Shown: one piece after another, positions 16,238-24,533 of the stretch
How the letters are laid out: every line of letters begins with the position of its first letter
Numbering within the stretch: position 1 is the stretch's first letter
Made by a program: the position numbers and the translations under genes
Notes under the pieces: generated by a model
Databases searched by the model: none
Told to the model about the DNA's origin: nothing
Seen by the model: only the letters and a program-made list of their open reading frames with translations
NCBI GenBank assembly: GCA_014360465.1
Contig: JACIXQ010000015.1
Span: forward strand, 1 to 40,129
Reading direction: 5' to 3'
From: a bacterium
Lineage (GTDB): Bacteria > Armatimonadota > JACIXR01
Length of the DNA: 40,129 nucleotides

Positions 16238-16909
16238 CTACAGCTCTTCTAACTTATAGCCTACCCCCCTTACGGTGGTCAACTTTATCCCTGCCTCCTC
16301 AAAATCTATCAGGTCTCTTATCCTCTTTATATGCTGGTCAACTGCTCTCACATCGGGAAGGAAAGGTTCATCCGCCCAGACCTTGTTTAATATCTCCTCT
16401 CTCCGGACAACCCTCCCCTGATTTTCAGCCAAGAGATAAAGAAGCTCAAGCTGTTTATAAGTGAGGGGAATCTTTCGTTCACCTAACCTAGCCTCATAGG
16501 CACTCTTGTCAAGGGTTAGCTTTCCTATGTTAAGAACCTGTGCCGGCTTTTCTCTTCTCCTCAATATCGCCTTCACCCTGGCAACGACCTCCCTTGGGCT
16601 AAATGGCTTAACAACATAATCATCCGCACCAAGCTCCAAGCCAAGCACTCTATCTGCTTCTTCCGTTCTGGCAGTGAGCATAAGTATGGGAATATCAGAA
16701 TGCTCCCTGAGGAATTTGCAAACCTCCCAACCATCCATCTTGGGAAGCATAATGTCAAGGATAACTATCTCGGGCTTCTCACTACGGAAGAGACGGAGCG
16801 CCTCTACCCCATCATAGGCGGGTATCGGTTGAAAACCTTCCCTTTCAAGATAAAGGGAAAGAATCTCTACAATATCCTTATCGTCATCCACAACCAAAAC
16901 TTTTCTCAT
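16238..16909 (-). CDS. OmpR/PhoB-family response regulator
   Basis: A 223-residue regulator. The receiver domain (1-118) has the acidic pair Asp8-Asp9, phospho-acceptor Asp52 (ILDIMLPKMDG), Thr79 and Lys101 (VVKPFSPRE). The C-terminal winged helix (125-223) ends TTVRGVGYKLEEL, the OmpR/PhoB wing signature. It is the first gene of the two-gene operon with the kinase and is read from a leaderless promoter. Targets are not visible. Confidence 0.94.
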   Translation of the reverse strand: MRKVLVVDDDKDIVEILSLYLEREGFQPIPAYDGVEALRLFRSEKPEIVILDIMLPKMDGWEVCKFLREHSDIPILMLTARTEEADRVLGLELGADDYVVKPFSPREVVARVKAILRRREKPAQVLNIGKLTLDKSAYEARLGERKIPLTYKQLELLYLLAENQGRVVRREEILNKVWADEPFLPDVRAVDQHIKRIRDLIDFEEAGIKLTTVRGVGYKLEEL

Positions 16910-16918
16910 ATTTTTATA

Positions 16919-16946
16919 ATTTTAACAATTTTTCAGAAAATGTAAA
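16919..16946 (-). promoter_or_regulatory. Promoter of the two-component operon, leaderless
   Basis: Minus-strand TTTACA (16941-16946), a 16-nt spacer and TAAAAT (16919-16924), then 9 nt to the ATG at 16909. No ribosome site is present. A second TATAAA lies 3 nt before the ATG and is too close to serve. Confidence 0.6.
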
Positions 16947-16974
16947 AAACGAAGGCTTTTTTTGTCCTTGAAAA

Positions 16975-18258
16975 TCACCTCTCTCGCAACTCTTCCCTGT
17001 TCTTCCAAATCTTCAGTATTGCCTCCGCTATCTTCTCCATATCGGAGGAAGGTCCGAGGAAAAGATAATGTGGCAGGGCGCAGGCTTCTTCCTTCGCCAC
17101 CCTTTCAATAACGGGAAGGTAGAGCTTCGTGTAGTCCATCTCCTTCCCATAAAGGGGACATTTCAAAGGGCATCCCGTCCTGCCGAAACTCGCCTCAGTG
17201 AAGAGGGGCATTCTATATAGCGGTTCAATATGTCCTGTCCAACAGGGAATCCCTTCTGCCGATAAAGCTTCAAGGAATTTATCTCTGCTCACCCCATCCC
17301 AGCGGTCTGCGATAAATTTGAAGTGCCAGTAATAAAAACACCAACGTGTCACCCTTAGGTCGCGGTATATCGGTTCCACTCCTTCTATATCCTTTAGGAG
17401 CTCTATAAGGTAATTAGAGTTTCTCTCCCTTATCTGGATTTGTTCTGGAAATCTTTTCAGTTGTGCGAGACCTATCGCTGCCTGCCATTCCGTCATTCGC
17501 AGGTTAGTTCCGGGAAGATAATGTTCATAGAATCCCCTACCGGGCAAACGCCCGATATGATGATAGGCGAAAGCCTTCTCATAAAGCTCGTCATCGTTCG
17601 TCAAAATCATTCCACCCTCTCCACAGGTGAGCGTTTTTCCCATCTGAAAGCTGAATGTCCCCATATGAGACACGGCTCCCGTCCCTTTGCCCTTCCATTG
17701 GGAACCATGGGAGTGGGCACAATCAGAGACGATATAGATGCCGTGCTTCTCGGCAATCTCGTTTAGGGCGTCCATATCACAAGGCATTCCACCCACATCA
17801 ACTGGTAAAACAGCCCTCGTCCTCGGCGTAATAGCGGCTTCAACCGCCTTGGGGTCTATTGTGTAATTTCTTGGGTCTATATCAACAAAGATAGGTATAG
17901 CGTTGACCTGCAAAATTGCCGTGGCGGAAGCGATAAAGGTAGCTGCGGGGAGGATAACCTCGTCACCCGCCTCTACGCCCACAGCCTTGAGAGCTGCCTC
18001 AATCGCCACAGTGCCATTGCAGACAGCCACGCCGTATTTCGCACCCTGAAAATCGGCGAAAGCCCTCTCAAACTGCCCCACCTTGGATTGCCAGTAGCTC
18101 TCATGAGTATAATCCCAACCCCAGCCACCAAACCACCATTTCCCACTGTCCAGAACCTCAAGTAGGGCTTGCCTTTCTTCTTCTCCATAAATCGGCCAGG
18201 AAACACCAAGGGGTTCCTTTACAAGTGGCTCCCCTCCGCAAATCGCTAACTTCGCCAT
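16975..18258 (-). CDS. DegT/DnrJ/EryC1 (ArnB)-type PLP aminotransferase
   Basis: A 427-residue fold-type I PLP enzyme of the family that aminates nucleotide-linked keto-sugars. CNGTVAIEAALKAVGVEAGDEVILP, SDCAHSHG (Asp179) and SFQMGKTLTCGEGG are present, with Lys208 as the Schiff-base lysine. The usual VHLYG strand is VDVGGMPCDM here, so His is replaced by Asp. That points to an unusual substrate. A Trp-rich insertion (KWWFGGWGWDY, 40-50) near the active-site entrance is also atypical. The gene overlaps the deacetylase-like gene by 13 nt and ends the operon. Role in amino-sugar or secondary metabolite synthesis is an inference. Confidence 0.88.
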   Translation of the reverse strand: MAKLAICGGEPLVKEPLGVSWPIYGEEERQALLEVLDSGKWWFGGWGWDYTHESYWQSKVGQFERAFADFQGAKYGVAVCNGTVAIEAALKAVGVEAGDEVILPAATFIASATAILQVNAIPIFVDIDPRNYTIDPKAVEAAITPRTRAVLPVDVGGMPCDMDALNEIAEKHGIYIVSDCAHSHGSQWKGKGTGAVSHMGTFSFQMGKTLTCGEGGMILTNDDELYEKAFAYHHIGRLPGRGFYEHYLPGTNLRMTEWQAAIGLAQLKRFPEQIQIRERNSNYLIELLKDIEGVEPIYRDLRVTRWCFYYWHFKFIADRWDGVSRDKFLEALSAEGIPCWTGHIEPLYRMPLFTEASFGRTGCPLKCPLYGKEMDYTKLYLPVIERVAKEEACALPHYLFLGPSSDMEKIAEAILKIWKNREELRER

Positions 18259-19046
18259 ACACTTCTCATCTCCTCGTAGAAGTCTTTGTAAGTTTGTATC
18301 TTGATGCCTATATCCTGGGCATATTTTATTAAAAACTCTATCTGCGATAAATTCTTATCCTTTATCGCAGTATGGTCATGGGCTCCGTAGCCCCAGACCC
18401 AATTCCTTTCCCTCACAAGGTCAGCACATTCTCTAAGGTAAGCCTTGTATCCTTCCATATCCTCTCCATAAATCCAATACCAATAGATATCCTGATAACC
18501 CTGGCAGGGGCACTCAAGGATATCGGGAAAGCCCGAATGCTCATACCAGAAAGGCTGAACCTCAAAGGGAGTCGGTTGATAATCCTTCTCGTTTCTTGCC
18601 CATGTTCGGGTGAACCTTATACCGATTTTATGAAGAATTTCCAAAATATCCGCTCTATCGCAAAGCCCCCTATAATATCCCCAAGGACCAGTAAGACCGA
18701 TACAGTCTATGCCCAGCATATCCTTGAGAAGCCTGGATGCCTTACTTACATCTCTTTCTATTTCTTCAAGTGTTCCGCCCCTTACAAGCTGAATTTTTTC
18801 CCCATCGTCAATGTAGACAGTCTTAAGAAGAAGATGGGAATAGGTATGCTGTTGTAAGTCAAATAATGGATTATTGACGAAGGGCTTGAATGCCTCAGCG
18901 CCCACTATCTCCAGAGTTCTACCCACAAGGAAGAATGAACAAGGAGCAAGGTAACGGTTGTGAAGCTCCCAGGCAAGTTCAAGAAAACGCCTCGTAACAT
19001 CGGGCTCACCTGATTCAACATCATAACCGATTAGTAAAGTTGCCAT
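18246..19046 (-). CDS. Polysaccharide deacetylase-like (NodB-type) protein
   Basis: A 266-residue cytoplasmic carbohydrate esterase 4-like protein. ATLLIGYDVESG gives Asp9; LFDLQQHTYSH provides His67 and His71, the metal-binding pair. GLTGPWGYYRGLCDR stands where the family has its Arg-bearing motif, and the fold ends with GYGAHDHT. No signal peptide is present, so the substrate is probably intracellular, for example an activated sugar. It starts 16 nt after the tandem MBL gene with AAGGAGAGG, and overlaps the aminotransferase gene. The three likely act on one compound. Confidence 0.8.
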   Translation of the reverse strand: MATLLIGYDVESGEPDVTRRFLELAWELHNRYLAPCSFFLVGRTLEIVGAEAFKPFVNNPLFDLQQHTYSHLLLKTVYIDDGEKIQLVRGGTLEEIERDVSKASRLLKDMLGIDCIGLTGPWGYYRGLCDRADILEILHKIGIRFTRTWARNEKDYQPTPFEVQPFWYEHSGFPDILECPCQGYQDIYWYWIYGEDMEGYKAYLRECADLVRERNWVWGYGAHDHTAIKDKNLSQIEFLIKYAQDIGIKIQTYKDFYEEMRSVWRS

Positions 19047-19062
19047 TTTTATCCTCTCCTTT

Positions 19063-20886
19063 TCACTCCGAAATAATCAGTACAAATTCGGCGGGGGAAG
19101 GAATCGGGTTACCGTCCAAATCCCCCTCCAAATGGATTATATGTCTTCCCGGTGGGATGTCAAAAGGCAAAGGCATAGAGAAGGGCAAATGCCTCTCCTC
19201 ACCAGGTTGGAGCTCACACCTCAACTGGAGAAAACCTCTTCCCATACCCCAGCAGGGAGGTAAAATCGCCCTTATCCTGAAACTGGCAGGACGATTTAGA
19301 TGATTTATCACTATGACCTTCCCTTCTGCTTTTTGCCCTCTCTTAATTTCCTGCTCATATGGCATAAAGAAGAACCAGTAGGGGTCAATACCGTAGTTGG
19401 GGTCCTCCCAAGGGAAGAGTTCCTTGAAAATTTGTCTTCTTCTCTCCAATTCTTTTCGTAGTAGTTGAAGCTGGACTCTATCAAATCTGAAAGGCTTATC
19501 TATGTGGCAATTGAATATCAAATCGGGCTCCAATTTTTCAAGAAGTTGGAGACAAAAGTCATAGCCCCTATTCTCGGCAAGGAAGTTCCTATTGAATGCG
19601 CAGTAATCGTCAAGACCGGTAGGGGTTAGGGAATCTCCAGCAAAGAACAGCTTCAGCCCTTCACCCTCAACGAGGAGTCCGCTATGATACAGGCACTGAC
19701 CAGGAAAATGGTAGGCGGTGAGGTCGAATTCCCGCCAGCTCCATCTTGTTCCGCTTTGGATGACTCTGTCAATGGGAGCAGGATTGGGAGAGAGACAGGG
19801 CAATTTCCAAGCTGAAGGATTGGCAACCACTTGGGCAACCGATTCTTCTGCTATGACCTCGCAGGCGAAGCGCTGGCGGAATTTAGCCACCGCATCCGTG
19901 TGGTCATCGTGTGTATGGGTCAACCAAAGCCCATCCACACCCCTTATTTCTCCTTGCAAAACCAATTCCTGTAGCTGATTGATTACATCCTCGCTTCCGC
20001 AATCCATAACGAAAGCTCTCCTATCTTCGCTAAGGATTATCCAGCTCGTCCCGATATGGAGGAGGTAGGTAGGAATAGGTAAGAGCTGAGCAGAGATGAT
20101 GGGTTTTTGGGAAGTCTGCTGGGATAGAAGCTGAGGGAAATAGTACCAAAGCGCAGAGGTTGAAAGGTAGCTCTCGTAACATTGCCTCAACCTATCTTCA
20201 AGGAGCCTTACCGCTTCTTCAGGTTCAAATATGATGTTTCCCTTAGAAGGGATGAGGATGTGCGGTTCAAAGGAGAGAAGCTTCTTCAAGCTCTCAATAA
20301 CCTCTCGCCAAGCGAACATAAATCCATGATAATCGGTCAACCCGCCAAAGCCTTTCTGAAGGCTGTAAATCTCGGAAACCTTTCCTTTATCGTAAAGCAA
20401 ATCTCCACAGAAAGCGAAGCGCTTCCCATCCACCTCAACAAGATAGCTCATACTACCCTCGGTATGTCCAGGAGTGCTAATAACGGTTATCAGGGCAGGT
20501 CCCCAGCAGAATTGTTCTCCATCCTTGAATAGCCTATGAACGGGAAGAGGTTCGGGAAGGACATAATTTGAGCGGAAATCATAAAGATGCCAACGGTTTT
20601 GAGGATTTCGCCAGAATGCATGGACATCCTCAAAGAGGGCTCGCTCCGCTTCAGGAACACCTAACCAGACACCTTGTCTGAGAACCCTATAAGCTCCCCT
20701 TGCGATATCTCTATGGTGATGAGTGAAAAGAAGCCCTTCAATTCCCTTGATGCCATAATATTTCAATCTATCAAGCACTCCAGCATCGCCTAAGTCAATG
20801 GCAAGAGCTTGCCCAGTATGGCAAATCAGACCAGTATTTGCTCTCCCTTTAAAGAGTAGCAGATGTTCGCTCAACTGTGTCAACAT
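19063..20886 (-). CDS. Tandem metallo-beta-lactamase-fold protein
   Basis: A 607-residue protein with two MBL-fold units and a C-terminal beta-sandwich-like domain (about 500-607). Unit 1 (1-235) has THHHRDI (His56, His58, Asp60) but Ile where the last His of HxHxDH belongs; TPGHTEGS (His141) and CGDLL (Asp162) remain, and the final His is lost. Unit 2 (265-465) has the complete THTHDDH (324-329), FAGDSL (Asp418) and FNCH (His461), but GQCLYHSG replaces GHT. So unit 2 may be active and unit 1 partly degenerate. It is the first gene of an operon with a deacetylase-like and an aminotransferase gene. Hydrolysis of a lactone, thioester or phosphodiester bond is possible; the substrate is unknown. 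Confidence 0.82.
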   Translation of the reverse strand: MLTQLSEHLLLFKGRANTGLICHTGQALAIDLGDAGVLDRLKYYGIKGIEGLLFTHHHRDIARGAYRVLRQGVWLGVPEAERALFEDVHAFWRNPQNRWHLYDFRSNYVLPEPLPVHRLFKDGEQFCWGPALITVISTPGHTEGSMSYLVEVDGKRFAFCGDLLYDKGKVSEIYSLQKGFGGLTDYHGFMFAWREVIESLKKLLSFEPHILIPSKGNIIFEPEEAVRLLEDRLRQCYESYLSTSALWYYFPQLLSQQTSQKPIISAQLLPIPTYLLHIGTSWIILSEDRRAFVMDCGSEDVINQLQELVLQGEIRGVDGLWLTHTHDDHTDAVAKFRQRFACEVIAEESVAQVVANPSAWKLPCLSPNPAPIDRVIQSGTRWSWREFDLTAYHFPGQCLYHSGLLVEGEGLKLFFAGDSLTPTGLDDYCAFNRNFLAENRGYDFCLQLLEKLEPDLIFNCHIDKPFRFDRVQLQLLRKELERRRQIFKELFPWEDPNYGIDPYWFFFMPYEQEIKRGQKAEGKVIVINHLNRPASFRIRAILPPCWGMGRGFLQLRCELQPGEERHLPFSMPLPFDIPPGRHIIHLEGDLDGNPIPSPAEFVLIISE

Positions 20887-20897
20887 TTGCTAAAAAG

Positions 20898-20924
20898 ATT
20901 AAATCGGAATTTAAAACTGGTCAA
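20898..20924 (-). promoter_or_regulatory. Probable promoter of the MBL operon
   Basis: Minus-strand TTGACC (20919-20924) and TTTAAT (20898-20903) with a short 15-nt spacer. TAATCT at 17 nt is an alternative -10. Either leaves 9-11 nt to the ATG and no ribosome site, again leaderless. It is divergent from the amidase promoter. Confidence 0.45.
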
Positions 20925-20941
20925 TACGATTTCTCCTCTAC

Positions 20942-20971
20942 TTGCCCAAAGGCATCTTTTTGGGGTAAAAT
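20942..20971 (+). promoter_or_regulatory. Promoter of the amidase-chaperonin operon, leaderless
   Basis: TTGCCC (20942-20947), an 18-nt spacer and TAAAAT (20966-20971), then 8 nt to the ATG at 20980. The predicted transcript start is about 2 nt before the ATG. This excludes the longer in-frame start at 20863. Confidence 0.6.
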
Positions 20972-20979
20972 CAAAATAT

Positions 20980-22476
20980 ATGAACAGGCTCTTGCTTCTT
21001 CCCTTCCTGTTTCTCTTACCTTCTATTCTTTACCCAATAGAGGAGGGAAAATGCCAGCTATTCCTCCTTGGGAAGCAATATGAAGCCGTCAATTATATCA
21101 TTGAAGACGGAAAAGTCTTCCTCGCTTTCGATATATCCCCTCTAACTCCCTTGTTGAAGGAAATCAAGCTGAAGATTTTAAAAAAGAATAACGAGATATT
21201 TTATTCCCTCTCCCAGCTGGGAGAATTCAAAGCGTTATCTTGTAAGTGGGATAAAGAGAACAAACAAGCAATCATAGCGGTCAGGCTTACCAAAGAAAAT
21301 ATTACTTGGGAAAGAACCCCTTCATCCTTGGTCTTCCAGATTACCTCACCGCTTCCCCTTTCCTTTGAGACGGGCATATTATCTTCTCCAGAACGTGCTT
21401 TCATTGACATAATGGGTGCCCATCTTTATCCCGCAAAAATTGAGGAAGAGATTGGAGATAATCTCAAAATGAGGGTAGCTCAGCATTCCGTCGCTCCTGA
21501 TGTTGTGAGGTTCATCCTTGACCTTCCTTCTTCTCCCCCTAAAGTAGAATTCTCCCCTTCTCCCGCAAATGTGATGAAGATATCGCTGACATCGCCTTTG
21601 AAAGGCAGAGGTAGCGGATTGGAAAACATAGATTTACAGAAGATAGATGGTGGTGCCATCGCTTCCCTAAAGCTGACACAGATAAGCGAGTATAAAACCC
21701 TTCTACTTAAAAATCCTCCTCGCCTTGCTATTGATATCTCTCCCGCCTATCTCACTCCTGCCCTCACAGCTCCCCAAGCGATATCTCCTATTTCACAGGT
21801 CCGCTGGTCCCAATTCTCCTACGACCCTCCTACCGTTCGTGTTGTTTTTGATTTGGAAAAGGAAACGAGGGTAGATATAAAAAGTGAGCCCGCCCTGATT
21901 AAGGTAAGATTTGGTGCCCCACTTGAAACTGATTTTGATAACCTCTTAAATCTGAAAATTGTCATTGACCCGGGACATGGTGGGACGGAGCCTGGTGCGA
22001 TAAGTAGTAATGGTTGGAAGGAAAAGGACATCAACCTTGATATCGCGAAAAGGGTCAAAAAGCTTCTACCTTCCGTAATATTGACGAGGGAAGATGATAT
22101 CAATGTTTCCCTACAGGATAGGGTTGCCTTTGCTTATCAGGTCAATGCGGACATCTTCATAAGCATCCACAACAATTCTATGCCCCAAGGAAAGGTAGGC
22201 TCCGGCACAGAAACATACTATTACAGGGAAGATAGCTTGTTGCTCGCTCAATGCATACACGAGGCGCTCATATCCAAACTTGGGCTTCCCGATGGTGGGG
22301 TCAGAAGACGTGGTTTCTATGTAATAAAAAACTCCCCCTGCCCTTCCGTTCTCGTGGAAGGAGCATATCTCTCCAATCCGAATGAAGAAGCCCTCCTCAC
22401 GAAGGAGGATTTCCGTGAGAAGATTGCCGAGGCAATCGTAGAAGGCTTGAAGAAGTATTGTGGAGGTAAAAGATGA
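20980..22476 (+). CDS. amiC: N-acetylmuramoyl-L-alanine amidase (Amidase_3) with AMIN-like region
   Basis: A 498-residue exported murein hydrolase that cleaves the bond between MurNAc and L-Ala. It has a signal peptide (NRLLLLPFLFLLPSILYP), a copper-amine-oxidase-like or AMIN-like beta-rich region (about 20-310) that would target it to septal wall, and a C-terminal Amidase_3 domain (325-495). Zinc ligands are His333 (IDPGHGG), Glu348 and His397 (SIHNN); catalytic Glu460 lies in VLVEGAYLSN. SIHNN instead of the common SIHAN is a small deviation. The start is set by the promoter 8 nt upstream and by the signal peptide. It heads an operon with gerM, murI and rph. The symbol is approximate: it denotes the class, not orthology. 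Confidence 0.87.
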   Translation: MNRLLLLPFLFLLPSILYPIEEGKCQLFLLGKQYEAVNYIIEDGKVFLAFDISPLTPLLKEIKLKILKKNNEIFYSLSQLGEFKALSCKWDKENKQAIIAVRLTKENITWERTPSSLVFQITSPLPLSFETGILSSPERAFIDIMGAHLYPAKIEEEIGDNLKMRVAQHSVAPDVVRFILDLPSSPPKVEFSPSPANVMKISLTSPLKGRGSGLENIDLQKIDGGAIASLKLTQISEYKTLLLKNPPRLAIDISPAYLTPALTAPQAISPISQVRWSQFSYDPPTVRVVFDLEKETRVDIKSEPALIKVRFGAPLETDFDNLLNLKIVIDPGHGGTEPGAISSNGWKEKDINLDIAKRVKKLLPSVILTREDDINVSLQDRVAFAYQVNADIFISIHNNSMPQGKVGSGTETYYYREDSLLLAQCIHEALISKLGLPDGGVRRRGFYVIKNSPCPSVLVEGAYLSNPNEEALLTKEDFREKIAEAIVEGLKKYCGGKR

Positions 22477-22991
22477 AAAGCAAAGGATTTTTGATTGGCT
22501 TAATTCTCATAGTTGTTCTTCTTAGCTTTATACTTTTTATCCGCGTCCATCGCAAGGCTAAAGAAGAGAAAATCTGGGAAGAAGTGGAGCTTTACCTTGC
22601 CGATTTCAACTCTCCTGGTGGACCATTCCTCGTGCCGGTAAAGGTGAAAATAGAAAAGGACAATGTGCTTGCCTCTGCAATGGACCTCCTTACTTCTCCA
22701 CCACTCCAGTTAAAGGGTGTGACTTCTCCCCTACCCCCTGGTACGAAATGCCTTTCTGCCGAAATACAAGGAGACACCGCCTACATCAATTTTTCCAAAG
22801 AGCTGAAAGACAACTTCAGCGGTGGTTCAACAAACGAGATGTTAGTGGTGTATTCAATCGTTAATACAGCCTGTTCCATCAAAGGGATAAAAAAAGCTCA
22901 AATATTGATAGACGGGAAGGGAACCGACAGTCTGGGTGGTCATATAGATATATCATCCCCGCTGGAGCCGGATAGAGAATTGGTCAAATGA
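22473..22991 (+). CDS. gerM: GerMN-domain membrane-anchored protein
   Basis: A 172-residue protein with an N-terminal membrane anchor (residues 5-24) and a GerMN domain: DLLTSPP, LPPGTKCLSAEIQGDTAYINFSKEL, and STNEMLVVYSIVNTA, followed by IKKAQILIDGKGTDSLGGHID. In Bacillus GerM acts in sporulation and germination, but the domain also occurs in non-spore-formers together with amidases. It overlaps the amidase gene by 4 nt (ATGA) and the murI gene by 4 nt. A cell-wall role outside the membrane is likely. No sporulation gene is in the window. Confidence 0.85.
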   Translation: MKSKGFLIGLILIVVLLSFILFIRVHRKAKEEKIWEEVELYLADFNSPGGPFLVPVKVKIEKDNVLASAMDLLTSPPLQLKGVTSPLPPGTKCLSAEIQGDTAYINFSKELKDNFSGGSTNEMLVVYSIVNTACSIKGIKKAQILIDGKGTDSLGGHIDISSPLEPDRELVK

Positions 22992-23772
22992 ACGGGAAAA
23001 TCGGCATCTTCGACTCGGGCGTGGGCGGATTGACAGTTGCCCGTGCCATCCTCAATCTCCTGCCAAACGAATCACTCCTCTATTTCGCTGATACCAAACA
23101 TATTCCCTACGGCGAGCATTCCCCAAGAGAGGTAGAAAGTTTCGCAATGAGGATAACTTCTTTCTTAGTTCAAATGGGAGTAAAGCTTCTCGCTATAGCT
23201 TGTAATTATTCCTCCGCCCTTATTTATGAAAAAGCGAAAGAATTGTACCCTGATATCCCCATAGTTGGCGTCCTTCAGGAAGGAGCAAAGCTCTCGGCTC
23301 ATTCTCCCTATAGGAAATTGGGCATACTTGCAACAAAAGGAACTGTGAGAACTCGGATTTATCCAAAGGAAGTCAAGAAGATAAACCCCCTAAAGGAGGT
23401 CGTCCAGGCGAGCTGCCCACCGCTTGTCTCCTTGATTGAAAGCTTGGCACCAGAGGAGAGTATCCGTCCCGTGTTGAAAAACTGTCTGAAAAGGCTAAAA
23501 TCAAAATTGAGGCACTCGTTCTCGGCTGCACTCATTACCCCTTGGTAAGGGCTCTCGTTGAGGAAGAGCTTGGAGAGAATATCGTGGTTTTAGACCCAGC
23601 AGAGGAGACAGCAAGGACTGTGAAAAAGATTCTAAAGGAGAGAAATCTTCTCTCCAATTCTCCGCCCAACCATAAGTTCTTTGCCTCGGGAAGCACCACC
23701 TCCTTGCGTACGCTGGTGCCTATGCTTATAGGAGGTGATATAATTGATATTGAACACATTGAATTCTGGTGA
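22988..23772 (+). CDS. murI: Glutamate racemase, interrupted by a one-base frameshift
   Basis: Makes D-glutamate for peptidoglycan. The first part has IGIFDSGVGGLTV (Asp9, Ser10), YFADTKHIPYGEHS and IACNYSSA (Cys72). The second has LVLGCTHYPL (second catalytic Cys) and VVLDPAEETARTVKKIL. They lie in different frames. Frame 1 runs to a stop at 23548, while the real C-terminus continues in another frame from about 23475. Adding one base near CCCGTGTTGAAA (as CCCGTGGTTGAAA) gives RPVVEKLSEKAK and a single 261-residue protein, the normal length. The Tyr in ACNYSSA (usually Thr) is unusual. As the gene is normally essential, an assembly error or a very recent mutation is likely. Confidence 0.85.
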
Positions 23773-23785
23773 TTGGAGGTAATTG

Positions 23786-24529
23786 ATGCTCAGAATAGAT
23801 GGTAGGACAAACGACCAACTGCGCCCCATCCTTTTCAAGCGTGGCGTCGTGAAATATGCAGAAGGTTCCTGCTATGTGGAGCAGGGCGATACGAGATTAA
23901 TATGCACAGCAACGGTTGAGGATGACAAGGTTCCTCCCTTCCTTAAGGGTACAGGAAGCGGTTGGATAACGGCAGAATACGGTATGCTACCTCGCTCTAC
24001 AAGGACGCGCATCCCAAGAGAAAGCTCCAAGAACTTCCCCATTGGTAGGGTGATGGAGATAAGGAGGATGATAGGGAGAAGTCTGAGGGCAGCCTTTGAC
24101 CTCCAGAAATTGGGAGAAAGAACCATCACCGTTGACTGTGATGTCATCACCGCGGATGGAGGCACCAGATGCGCCGCCATCAATGGGGGTTTCATTGCCG
24201 TTGTTGAAGCCCTTCACTATCTGAAAAATGTTGGGATCCTAAAAAACCTCCCCATACTTGATTTTATCGGCTCGGTGAGCGGCGGAATAGTGATGGGCAG
24301 GGAAATGATAGACCTTTGCTTTGAGGAAGATTCAACAGCCTCCGTTGATATGAATTTGGTTATGACGGAGAAAGGGAAAATAGTGGAGATCCAAGCGACC
24401 GCTGAAGGAGCGCCCTTCAGCAAGGAACAATTTGACCACCTAATAGAAATGGCTAAACCGGCTATTCTTCATATCATCTCCCTGCAAAAGGAAGTTCTGA
24501 AGGATATTTTGGAAAAATCAGGAGGTTGA
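23786..24529 (+). CDS. rph: Ribonuclease PH
   Basis: A 247-residue phosphorolytic 3'-5' exoribonuclease that trims tRNA 3' ends. Family hallmarks are RIDGRTNDQLRPI, GSCYVEQGDTRLICTATVE, GWITAEYGMLPRSTRTR with the Arg-rich phosphate-binding loop, EIRRMIGRSLRAA, ITVDCDVITADGGTRCAAINGG and EIQATAEGAPF. The ATG at 23786 is chosen over an adjacent TTG because GGAGGT lies 5 nt upstream. It follows murI by 13 nt. The order gerM, murI, rph recalls racE-gerM-rph in Bacillus. Confidence 0.95.
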   Translation: MLRIDGRTNDQLRPILFKRGVVKYAEGSCYVEQGDTRLICTATVEDDKVPPFLKGTGSGWITAEYGMLPRSTRTRIPRESSKNFPIGRVMEIRRMIGRSLRAAFDLQKLGERTITVDCDVITADGGTRCAAINGGFIAVVEALHYLKNVGILKNLPILDFIGSVSGGIVMGREMIDLCFEEDSTASVDMNLVMTEKGKIVEIQATAEGAPFSKEQFDHLIEMAKPAILHIISLQKEVLKDILEKSGG

Positions 24530-24533
24530 AGAT

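Noticed and set aside
16975-18258. DegT protein as a serine/glycine-type aminotransferase
   Set aside because: The motif set (SDCAHSHG, SFQMGKTLTCGEGG) belongs to the DegT/DnrJ/EryC1 class.
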